Shown here: positions 1 to 5,531 of the stretch, piece after piece
How positions within the stretch are numbered: the first letter of the stretch is position 1
How the letters are laid out: the number at the start of each line of letters is the position of its first letter
DNA from: Desulfatirhabdium butyrativorans
GTDB taxonomy: Bacteria > Desulfobacterota > Desulfobacteria > Desulfobacterales > JAIFKL01
Direction of reading: 5' to 3'
Assembly: GCA_022736535.1 (NCBI GenBank)
Contig: DZCT01000219.1
Coordinates: 1-8,124 of the forward strand
DNA: 8,124 nt
Notes under the pieces: generated by a model
The model's database searches: none
The model's input: only the letters and a program-made list of their open reading frames with translations
What the model was told of the DNA's origin: nothing
Translations under genes and position numbers: made by a program

Positions 1-1
1 A

Positions 2-244
2 GCGGCAAGTCCGATCTGGCTCGGATTCATGCGGGAAGTGCTGAAAGACATGCCGATTCAGGCATTTGATGTGCCGGAGGGTGTGGTTTTTTCCAACATT
101 GACGCTGAAACCGGTCTGCTGGCGGTTCCCGAGACGCGCAGCACGATTTTTGAATGTTTCAAAGAGGGAACCGTTCCGAGACGATACAGCAGCCGTCCGA
201 GTTCGGTCAGCGAGCCGGAGCAGTTTTTCAAGTCAAATATGTAG
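2..244 (+). CDS. Penicillin-binding protein 1A (class A PBP), C-terminal end only
   Basis: This is the 3' end of a gene that begins left of the window; the frame is open from base 2 and ends at TAG. The 80 visible residues begin AASPIWLGFMREVL and continue with VPEGVVFSNIDAETG, followed by a short polar tail. The order 'SPIWxxFM ... PEGVVxxxIDxxTG' is the usual end of the transpeptidase domain of class A penicillin-binding proteins of the PBP1A (MrcA/PonA) type. These make and cross-link peptidoglycan on the periplasmic face of the inner membrane. The catalytic SxxK, SxN and KTG motifs would lie upstream and cannot be checked. The tail is short, as in many PBP1A proteins outside the enterobacteria. 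No functional link to the downstream genes is evident. The family call rests on remembered motif similarity from a short fragment. Confidence 0.8.
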   Translation, partial: AASPIWLGFMREVLKDMPIQAFDVPEGVVFSNIDAETGLLAVPETRSTIFECFKEGTVPRRYSSRPSSVSEPEQFFKSNM

Positions 245-278
245 GGACACGCCGCCTCTGCGAGAGATAAACAGCGGT

Positions 279-314
279 TTCTCGCAAAGGCGCAGAGAAC
301 GCAAAGAAAAAAGT
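279..314. repeat. Short dispersed repeat, inverted copy at 1184-1217
   Basis: The stretch beginning ttctcgcaaaggcgcagag reappears as a diverged reverse complement at 1184-1217, which ends in cctttgcgagaa. It fills much of the 105-bp gap between the PBP1A end and the stress-protein gene. It looks like a genome-wide intergenic repeat rather than a regulatory site for either neighbour. Confidence 0.55.
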
Positions 315-335
315 ATCTTATTAAACTTCTGAAAC

Positions 336-341
336 AGGGAG
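336..341 (+). promoter_or_regulatory. Ribosome binding site of the stress-protein gene
   Basis: AGGGAG lies 8 bases before the ATG at 350. It is the only good Shine-Dalgarno match here and supports that start. Confidence 0.7.
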
Positions 342-349
342 TCAGAAAA

Positions 350-883
350 ATGTTGCTGCCCAAAGTTGAGATCAAAAAAATCCTTTATGCCACAGACCTT
401 TCCGAGAATGCCCGATATGCCTTTGCTTATGCGGTGAGTCTTGCCGATCTCTGCAATGCCGGGATCACCGTTCTGCATGTTCTGGCAGAAGACGCAATGC
501 TGAGTACAGGCATTATCAGCTATATCGGAGAAGAACGCTGGGAAGAAATTCAGCGGCAGAATCTGGAAGAAGCAAAAAAAACGCTCACCGGGAAAAAAAG
601 AGACCGCATTCCCCTCAGAGAAGGGCTTGATCAGTTCTGTCATGATGTAAAAGAAAATCTGACAGATCAGTCCTTTGTGACAGATGAAATTCTGATTCTC
701 AGGGGAAATCCCGTGGATATCATCATCGAGCAGTCAGAGGAAAGAAACTGCGATCTGATTGTGATGGGAACTTACGGACACGGGATTATCGCAGACGCCA
801 TGATGGGAAGCACAGCCCGCCGGGTTTTGCGGCGCTCCAAAAAACCGGTGCTGGTCGTCCGCCTGCCGGATGAGGAGGATTGA
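350..883 (+). CDS. Universal stress protein, UspA family, ATP-binding type
   Basis: A 177-residue cytoplasmic single-domain Usp protein. The N-terminal beta strand and adenine-contact region reads KKILYATDLSENA, with the conserved Asp at residue 16. The C-terminal nucleotide-binding signature G-x2-G-x9-G-S is complete: G140, G143, G153, S154. It is followed by VLRRSKKPVLVVR, the typical last strand. This signature marks the ATP-binding branch (MJ0577-like) rather than the non-binding UspA branch. The protein is slightly longer than a minimal domain (about 140-150 residues) because of a charged insert around residues 60-110. Such proteins generally support survival under stress or growth arrest; the partner is not predictable. 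The gene stands alone, with repeats on both sides. Nothing in the sequence ties it to the two-component genes downstream. Confidence 0.93.
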   Translation: MLLPKVEIKKILYATDLSENARYAFAYAVSLADLCNAGITVLHVLAEDAMLSTGIISYIGEERWEEIQRQNLEEAKKTLTGKKRDRIPLREGLDQFCHDVKENLTDQSFVTDEILILRGNPVDIIIEQSEERNCDLIVMGTYGHGIIADAMMGSTARRVLRRSKKPVLVVRLPDEED

Positions 884-885
884 GG

Positions 886-934
886 AGTGAGAAATGAGAA
901 GTGAGAAGTGAGAAGTGAGAAGTGAGAAATGAGG
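886..934. repeat. Heptamer tandem repeat, seven units
   Basis: Seven head-to-tail 7-bp units follow the stop codon of the stress-protein gene almost directly. The unit is agtgaga, with variants aatgaga (second unit) and aatgagg (last). Five of the seven are exact. Related heptamers recur at 3088-3108, across the end of the first kinase gene. Confidence 0.9.
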
Positions 935-997
935 GCGGGGTTCGGGAGCGTGGCAGCGGGATGGAATAGCTGATGAACTCTGCCGCTGTCATTCTGA

Positions 998-1025
998 GTA
1001 GAGATGCAAAATCTTGCGTCTCTAC
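998..1025. repeat. Small imperfect palindrome
   Basis: The 7-bp arms gtagaga (998-1004) and tctctac (1019-1025) are exact reverse complements around a near-palindromic centre. The unit is preceded by gtcattctga (988-997), the same terminal word that starts the larger element at 1049. It is probably a nested member of a dispersed intergenic repeat family. Confidence 0.6.
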
Positions 1026-1048
1026 AGCTCAGGGTCACAAGGCACTGT

Positions 1049-1271
1049 GTCATTCTGAACGCAGTGAAGAATCTCTGTTTATAAAATAGACATTTTCGGA
1101 AATAAGCGGCTGAGTCTCCCGCGTCTATTCTTAGCCGGGCCGCACAAACAAACTGAGTTTCTTTAAGAAACTCAGTTTGTAAGACTTTCTTTGCGCTCTC
1201 AGCGTCCTTTGCGAGAACCTTTTTTATTTCCGAAAAAGTCTAAAGAGATTCCTCACTGCGTCCGGAATGAC
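1049..1271. mobile_element. MITE-like non-coding element with long terminal inverted repeats
   Basis: The left end (1049-1104, starting gtcattctgaacgcagtga) and right end (1225-1271, ending ccggaatgac) are imperfect reverse complements. In the outermost 30 bases 26 match. After a gap in the right arm, both arms share agac followed by a ttttcggaaata match. The 223-bp interval has no credible open frame. It contains a perfect 16-bp-arm palindrome (1148-1180) and a copy of the 279-314 repeat (1184-1217). This form suggests a miniature inverted-repeat element or a composite of nested repeats. No transposase is present in the window, and no clear target-site duplication was seen, so mobility is inferred from shape only. 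A further gtcattccgaacgc copy, inverted, sits just outside at 1282-1295. Confidence 0.6.
1148..1180. repeat. Perfect palindrome, 16-bp arms
   Basis: Arms acaaactgagtttctt (1148-1163) and aagaaactcagtttgt (1165-1180) are exact reverse complements with a one-base centre. It could form a very stable hairpin or cruciform. No T-run follows, so it does not look like an intrinsic terminator for the upstream gene. Confidence 0.85.
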
Positions 1272-1304
1272 AAAACAGGGGGCGTTCGGAATGACAATTT
1301 TCAA

Positions 1305-1332
1305 TTTTCGTGCTTCCGTTTTCGTGCTTCCG
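1305..1332. repeat. 14-bp tandem repeat, two exact copies
   Basis: ttttcgtgcttccg occurs at 1305-1318 and again, base for base, at 1319-1332. It sits between the inverted-repeat element and the possible promoter of the kinase unit. Confidence 0.85.
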
Positions 1333-1356
1333 TAATTCGTATTAAAAAAATTGTTC

Positions 1357-1384
1357 TTGACTTCTGATTGATTCTCATTATAAA
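1357..1384 (+). promoter_or_regulatory. Possible sigma-70 promoter for the kinase unit
   Basis: TTGACT (1357-1362) and TATAAA (1379-1384) are separated by 16 bases, in an AT-rich stretch pointing toward the kinase genes. Five of six bases match the -35 consensus and five of six the -10. If used, the transcript would carry a leader of about 230 bases containing the left repeat arm and a terminator-like hairpin. The words tgattct recur at 1369 and 1390 around the -10, which could mark an operator. The call comes from inspection by eye only. Confidence 0.4.
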
Positions 1385-1416
1385 GAATATGATTCTTATA
1401 CTGATCCGATTTTGCT

Positions 1417-1523
1417 TTTTTTGCCGCAGACGCACACAGACGGACACAGACAGATATCCGAAACCGGAATACGGAGTAAATGCAGAAAATATGCCGTAAA
1501 AAACCGAAATTGGATCACTATAG
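1417..1523. repeat. Left arm of a 107-bp inverted repeat pair flanking the kinase genes
   Basis: This segment starts ttttttgccgcagacgcaca and ends ggatcactatag. It matches the reverse complement of 4985-5091 over its full length with about 11 mismatches (near 90% identity), including exact runs of 29 and 27 bases. A third, shorter copy lies at 5376-5418. The left copy also has a weak inverted pair at its own ends (ctgatcc near 1401 and ggatcac near 1512). This suggests a roughly 120-bp repeat unit. The short open frame crossing it has no protein-like features. Confidence 0.85.
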
Positions 1524-1559
1524 CTGATTTCACCCAGCAGAAACAGGCGACTGTCAGGG

Positions 1560-1585
1560 GCCCGGTAAAGTCTATCGGGCTTTTT
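1560..1585 (+). terminator. Terminator-like hairpin in the leader of the kinase unit
   Basis: GCCCG (1560-1564) pairs with CGGGC (1576-1580), and the stem extends by two inner A-T pairs. It is followed at once by five T bases. This is the shape of a Rho-independent terminator, yet it lies only about 35 bases before the ATG at 1620 and downstream of the only promoter candidate. It may terminate stray upstream transcription or attenuate the kinase message. No known riboswitch class was recognised in the preceding bases. The stem is short, so strength is uncertain. Confidence 0.5.
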
Positions 1586-1619
1586 CTGTTTATATGAAAA
1601 AAATAATTGAAGATTAACT

Positions 1620-3110
1620 ATGCGGACTGAAAACGAAAAAGAGTTTTTGATTCAGGCAATTGACGCCTTTAAAAGAAAAATAGTGGTCATTTCCTCGGAT
1701 TTCCGGATTCTGGCAGCCAATCAGCATCTGATTGAAATGCAGGGGAGGGATATCACAGGACAGATCTGTTATCAGGCGCTTTACGGTCTGCTCTTTCCCT
1801 GCGAACACTGTCCCGCGCAAACAGTGATAGAGACCGGACAGCCGACACTGCTGAAGAACGGCTGCGGCACGCCGCATCCGGAAAAGCTGGTCTGCCTCTA
1901 TTCTTATCCCATCATCAATCAGTCTTCGGAGGAAAAAGAAATTGATGCGGTGGTCATGCTGGATTTTGATCTTCCGGTTCTGGAAGGGCTGGAAGAAAAA
2001 CTCTACCGGACCAACGCGTTTCTGAGAAATCTCATTCTCAGCTCGGTTGACGGCGTGATCGCGGCGGATATGAGCGGGATGATTTTTATTTTTAACGACG
2101 CGGCAGCCGAAATCAGCGGTTACAGCATTGATGAGACCATCAACTATCTGAATATCCGTAATTTTTATCCCGGAGACGGGGCCCGGGAAATCATGAAAAA
2201 ACTCCGTAGCGATGATTACGGGGGCAAAGGGAAACTCAAGTCATGCCATGTGGATGTCAGGTGCAAGGGCGGTGAAATCATTCCGATCAGCCTGAACGCC
2301 GCAGTGGTGTATGAAGGCGATCTTGAAGTGGCAACCATCGGATTTTTCCATGATCTGCGCGAAAGCCTTCAGATGAAATCCCGGCTTGAAAGAACACAGA
2401 TGCAACTGCTGCAGGCGGAAAAAATGGCTTCTCTCGGAAAACTGGCTGCCGGCGTTGCCCATCAGTTGAACAATCCGCTGGGAGGGATTACACTGTTCAG
2501 CAAACTGATTCTCGAAGAACACGACCTGGAGGAAAGTATCCGGGAAGACCTGAACCGTATTCTGAGAGACGCGCAGCGGTGCCGGGACACCGTGAAAGAA
2601 CTGCTGGAGTTTGCCCGGCAGACCCGCTATAATATTCAGCCGCACGACATAAACAGAGCGGTTTCACGAACCCTTTTTCTGCTTGAAAATCAGCCGCTTT
2701 TTCAGAATATCACGATTATAAAAGACTTGGCGCCCTCACTGCCTGCCATTCCGATAGATGCCCATCAGATCAATCATGCACTGATGAACATCATCCTCAA
2801 TGCGGCTCAGGCAATGGACGGGAAAGGCAGACTGACGGTAAAGACCGGCGCGGTTCCCGAGAAAAACCGGGTCTGCATTGAAATATCGGACACCGGACCG
2901 GGCATTCCCGAAGATGTTCTCTCGCGTATTTTTGAGCCTTTTTTCACCACCAAGGAAGAAGGAAAAGGCACCGGATTAGGTCTGAGTCTGGTTTACAGCA
3001 TTGTGGAAAATCACGGCGGCGCGGTCAGCGTCAAAAATAAAACAGGCGAGGGTGCTGTGTTTATAATTGAACTTCCGACAGAAGTGAAGGAAGCGGGAAG
3101 CGGGAAGTGA
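1620..3110 (+). CDS. Cytoplasmic sensor histidine kinase, PAS-PAS-HisKA-HATPase
   Basis: A 496-residue soluble kinase with no membrane segment. Residues about 15-120 form a first PAS-like domain carrying the cysteine pattern C50-Y...C61-x2-C64-P, plus C82 and C92. A second PAS domain spans about 130-245 (SSVDGVIAADMSGMIFIFND onward). A short coiled linker (about 245-268) leads to the dimerisation domain with the phospho-acceptor His281 in AAGVAHQLNNPLGG. The ATPase domain has the N box (N390, N394), the G1 box D424-TGPGI, the F box FEPFFTT (438-444) and the G2 box GKGTGLGL (448-455), all intact. The 'HQxNNPLGG' H box is typical of kinases that partner NtrC-type regulators, and such a regulator lies at 5532-6947 on the other strand. 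The start at 1620 has no good Shine-Dalgarno sequence; the reading frame upstream holds no better start. The last codons are made of 7-bp repeats. The next gene begins three bases after the stop, so coupled translation is likely. The signal sensed is unknown; a redox or metal role for the cysteines is only inferred. Confidence 0.93.
   Translation: MRTENEKEFLIQAIDAFKRKIVVISSDFRILAANQHLIEMQGRDITGQICYQALYGLLFPCEHCPAQTVIETGQPTLLKNGCGTPHPEKLVCLYSYPIINQSSEEKEIDAVVMLDFDLPVLEGLEEKLYRTNAFLRNLILSSVDGVIAADMSGMIFIFNDAAAEISGYSIDETINYLNIRNFYPGDGAREIMKKLRSDDYGGKGKLKSCHVDVRCKGGEIIPISLNAAVVYEGDLEVATIGFFHDLRESLQMKSRLERTQMQLLQAEKMASLGKLAAGVAHQLNNPLGGITLFSKLILEEHDLEESIREDLNRILRDAQRCRDTVKELLEFARQTRYNIQPHDINRAVSRTLFLLENQPLFQNITIIKDLAPSLPAIPIDAHQINHALMNIILNAAQAMDGKGRLTVKTGAVPEKNRVCIEISDTGPGIPEDVLSRIFEPFFTTKEEGKGTGLGLSLVYSIVENHGGAVSVKNKTGEGAVFIIELPTEVKEAGSGK
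3088..3108 (+). repeat. Heptamer repeat at the end of the first kinase gene
   Basis: Three 7-bp units (aggaagc, gggaagc, gggaagt) encode the final residues of the first kinase and run into its stop codon. They also supply the purine-rich tract that must serve as ribosome binding site for the next gene at 3114. Loss or gain of one 7-bp unit would change frame, stop position and spacing together. Confidence 0.65.
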
Positions 3111-3113
3111 AAA

Positions 3114-4976
3114 ATGGAAAATAACTTTGACGAGATCACGCGTGTGCTGATTGTTGATGAAGAAGAGGGGAAATGTTGCGAAGAAATTATCAGGCAGATG
3201 AACTATGAAATCTTCAAAGCTTCCCGGGGGGAAACGGTCTTTCAGATTCTCAGAAAGACAAAAATTTCCATTGTTCTGCTTGATCTGAAAATGTCCGGCG
3301 CAGACGGTTTTGAAATCCTGAGGCTGATACATGAAAAATATCCCGCTGTTTTAGTGATTGCCGTCACGGAATTTGCAACGGTGGAGACGGCAATCGCAGC
3401 CATGAAAACCGGCGCTTACGATTTTATCCCCAAACCCTTTGAGCCGGACCATCTGAGGAGCGTGCTGAACCGCGCCGTTGAAAAGCTGAGTCTTGAACGT
3501 GTCCTGATTGTGGATGATGAAGAAGGAATCCGGGAAGGTTCGGCCCGCATCATCAGCCGGATGGGCTGCAAGGTATTCAAAGCCTCCCGGGGAGAAGAAG
3601 CCCTTGAAATCCTGAAAAAAGAGAAAGTTTCCATTGTTCTGCTGGATCTGAAAATGCCCGGCATGGACGGGATGGAAGTTCTCAACCGCATACAGAGAAA
3701 AGACAAATCCGTTCTGGTCATTATCATCACCGGATTTGCCACAGTGGATACCGCTGTCGAGGCAATGAGAAAAGGGGCTTATGATTTTATCCCCAAACCC
3801 TTTGAGCCGGATCATCTGCGGATAGTCGTGAACCGGGCCCGGGAAAAACTGCGTCTGGAGCAGGAAGCGGAATGGCTGGCGCGGGAGCGGAAAAAAAATC
3901 TGGCTGATCTTGATACGGAAAAAAGCCGTATCCGAACAGTTGTCGAATTTCTGCCGGGGGGACTGTTTGTAACCAATACAAGAGGTTATGTGGTGCTGAT
4001 GAATCCGGCATTTCTCCGAAGATTCGATCTGGATCCGAATATCAAAACCGGGCTTCCCATAGAAAATTATGTGGCAGATGAAGGGTTTTGCAGATATGTC
4101 ATGGAAATTTCGCAGGGAAAATATAAAATTTCAGATACAATTCCGGCTTATGAAATTGCGCTGCCGAACAACAAATTTCTGCTGGCAAGAGGCAGGCCCG
4201 TGCCGGGAGAGGAAAAAGAATGTGTGGGCGCGGCTGTCTCGCTGACAGATATTACCTCCATGAAGATGCTGGATCAGCTCAAATCCGAATTTGTGGCAAA
4301 AGTCTCGCATGAACTGCGGTCCCCGCTTTCCACCATCCATGAACAACTGGCGCTGGTTTTAAGCGACATCGTGAAAGAAGGAAAAGACCCGCATCTGCTG
4401 GTGCGTGCAAAGGAAAAAACCCGGGGGCTGATTTCGCTTATCAGCGATCTGCTTGATCTTTCCCGCATCGAATCCGGTATGCTTCGGCATGCTCCCAAGC
4501 CGGTCTGCATTGACGACCTTCTGAAAAGTATTGCGGATTTTATGACGACAAACGCTTCCGCCAAGCATCAGACCCTGACGCTGGACATTATCGGAATGCA
4601 GCCCTTTCCGCCGATAACAGCGGACCCCATCAGTCTGGAGAGCATTTTCGGGAATCTGATTGCCAACGCCATTAATTACACGCCTGAAAACGGTAAAATC
4701 AAAGTAAGGGCAGAACTTGTCGGAGAGCCTGAGAGCCGTCGGAAAATCCGTGTGGCAGTGGCAGATAACGGCTTCGGCATCGAAGGCAAATATCTTGATA
4801 AAATATTTGACCGCTTTTTCAGGGTGAAGAATGAAAAAACAAGATATATCACGGGGACGGGTCTGGGACTTCCGATTGTCAAAAGCCTGACAGAGGCAAT
4901 GGGCGGGACCATTGCCGTTGAAAGCGAGCCGGACAGAGGGACCACCTTTACGGTCACGCTTCCGCTTGACAATTGA
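3114..4976 (+). CDS. Hybrid sensor histidine kinase with two N-terminal receivers, REC-REC-PAS-HisKA-HATPase
   Basis: A 620-residue soluble kinase. Receiver 1 (about 10-125) has acidic residues D15/E16, the probable phospho-acceptor D57, switch residue T85 and K107. Receiver 2 (about 129-245) has D134/D135, D178, T206 and K228. Receiver 1 deviates from the norm: VDEEE instead of VDDEE, KMSGADG instead of KMPGMDG, and two residues fewer in helix 1. A coiled linker (about 240-272) joins a PAS domain (about 273-382). The kinase core follows, with His399 in FVAKVSHELRSPLS, the N box (N514, N518), G1 box D551-NGFGI, F box F565-DRFF and G2 box GTGLGL (581-586). All catalytic residues needed for autophosphorylation are present. 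Receivers placed before the kinase core usually act as inputs that tune kinase activity, so phosphotransfer from the upstream kinase is a reasonable guess. The gene starts three bases after that kinase's stop. No Hpt domain is visible. The two receivers share long near-identical DNA stretches. Confidence 0.94.
   Translation: MENNFDEITRVLIVDEEEGKCCEEIIRQMNYEIFKASRGETVFQILRKTKISIVLLDLKMSGADGFEILRLIHEKYPAVLVIAVTEFATVETAIAAMKTGAYDFIPKPFEPDHLRSVLNRAVEKLSLERVLIVDDEEGIREGSARIISRMGCKVFKASRGEEALEILKKEKVSIVLLDLKMPGMDGMEVLNRIQRKDKSVLVIIITGFATVDTAVEAMRKGAYDFIPKPFEPDHLRIVVNRAREKLRLEQEAEWLARERKKNLADLDTEKSRIRTVVEFLPGGLFVTNTRGYVVLMNPAFLRRFDLDPNIKTGLPIENYVADEGFCRYVMEISQGKYKISDTIPAYEIALPNNKFLLARGRPVPGEEKECVGAAVSLTDITSMKMLDQLKSEFVAKVSHELRSPLSTIHEQLALVLSDIVKEGKDPHLLVRAKEKTRGLISLISDLLDLSRIESGMLRHAPKPVCIDDLLKSIADFMTTNASAKHQTLTLDIIGMQPFPPITADPISLESIFGNLIANAINYTPENGKIKVRAELVGEPESRRKIRVAVADNGFGIEGKYLDKIFDRFFRVKNEKTRYITGTGLGLPIVKSLTEAMGGTIAVESEPDRGTTFTVTLPLDN
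3265..3818 (+). repeat. Intragenic duplication of receiver-coding DNA
   Basis: Two stretches recur 363 bp (121 codons) apart inside the second kinase gene. Bases 3265-3299 match 3628-3662 with two differences in 35. Bases 3420-3455 match 3783-3818 with one difference in 36, including 29 identical bases. The second stretch encodes the conserved DFIPKPFEPDHL loop in both receivers. Identity at synonymous positions points to a fairly recent tandem duplication or to gene conversion. Confidence 0.9.
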
Positions 4977-4984
4977 GAAAAGCA

Positions 4985-5091
4985 GTACAGTGATCCGACT
5001 TCGGTTTTTTACGGCATATTTTCTGCATAAATGCCGTATTCCGTTTTCAGATATCTGTCTGTGCCCGTCTGTGTGCGTCTGCGGCAAAAAA
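4985..5091. repeat. Right arm of the 107-bp inverted repeat pair
   Basis: This is the reverse-complement partner of 1417-1523, beginning nine bases after the stop of the second kinase. Within this copy tacggcat (5010-5017) and atgccgta (about 5031-5038) form an 8-bp stem; the corresponding arm is damaged by substitutions in the left copy. It contains the palindrome cagatatctg. It may fold in the 3' end of the kinase transcript, but no T-run makes it a clear terminator. Confidence 0.85.
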
Positions 5092-5109
5092 CCGACAGAC
5101 CGCAGAAAA

Positions 5110-5340
5110 AACGCTGTGTCCTCTGCGGAGAATTTTTTCCCCACAGAGGACACAGAGAACACACAGAGAACACAGAGAAAACTTTGTGATCTCTGAGGGA
5201 AAGTTACTGTAAAACGGGTTTCAAACCCGTTCTACAGCGGCGGATTTTTTCCCCACAGAGATCACAGAAAATACACAGAGATCACAGAGTTTTCTCTGTG
5301 TCCTCTGTGGTCTTTTCTTCTCTGTGCGCTCTGTGGGAAA
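5110..5340. repeat. Dense cacagag repeat region between the convergent genes
   Basis: This stretch is built from short words such as cacagag, gatcacagag and their complements. ccacagaggacacagaga near 5144-5161 is the exact reverse complement of tctctgtgtcctctgtgg at 5293-5310, giving 18-bp arms about 130 bp apart. The phrase gattttttccccacagag recurs in closely similar form near 5132 and 5242. Spacing is irregular and there are no unique spacers of constant length, so it is not a CRISPR. No gene was seen from 4977 to 5531. Confidence 0.8.
5207..5237. repeat. Palindrome with 15-bp arms
   Basis: ctgtaaaacgggttt (5207-5221) pairs with aaacccgttctacag (5223-5237) with a single mismatch and a one-base centre. 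It is nested in the cacagag region and interrupts it cleanly, so it looks like a separate repeat family inserted there. Confidence 0.8.
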
Positions 5341-5465
5341 CAAAATGAGAGAATACTTTCAATAGAGATTCAGTATCAGATATCTGTCTGTGTCCGTCTG
5401 TGTGCGTCTGCGGCAAAACTCTGTGTCCTCTGTGGTCTTTTCTTCTCTGTGCGCTCTGTGGGAAA
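5294..5465. repeat. Exact 47-bp direct duplication
   Basis: The 47 bases at 5294-5340, starting ctctgtgtcctctgtggtct, recur without a change at 5419-5465, a 125-bp period. The third, partial copy of the flanking inverted repeat family (5376-5418) fills the end of the intervening space. The whole block probably grew by recent duplication. Confidence 0.9.
5376..5418. repeat. Partial third copy of the kinase-flanking repeat
   Basis: These 43 bases (tcagatatctgtctgtgtcc onward to gcggcaaaa) match 5047-5089 with one difference and lie in the same orientation. Only the tip of the 107-bp unit is present. Confidence 0.85.
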
Positions 5466-5531
5466 AAGGCTTAACAAACTCAGAATGACATTTCCGAAAT
5501 CTTATGCTGTTGCGCCGCTGTCAAATCTTCT

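Noticed and set aside
1148..1180. Intrinsic terminator of the stress-protein gene
   Set aside because: The stem is strong but no T-run follows on either strand, and it lies about 265 bases past the stop within a repeat element.
1524..1585. Riboswitch in the leader of the first kinase
   Set aside because: No conserved core of any class I know, including cyclic di-GMP types, could be placed; only the hairpin with a T-run is supported.
1412..1597. A 61-codon plus-strand open frame upstream of the kinase genes
   Set aside because: It lies within the 107-bp repeat arm and the terminator-like hairpin, has no ribosome site and has no protein-like pattern.
4359..5162. A 267-codon open frame on the minus strand
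   Set aside because: It is antisense to the kinase core of the second kinase and runs into the repeat region; no domain was recognised.
5110..5466. CRISPR array
   Set aside because: Repeat words are short, occur in both orientations and have irregular spacing; no constant-length unique spacers and no cas genes.
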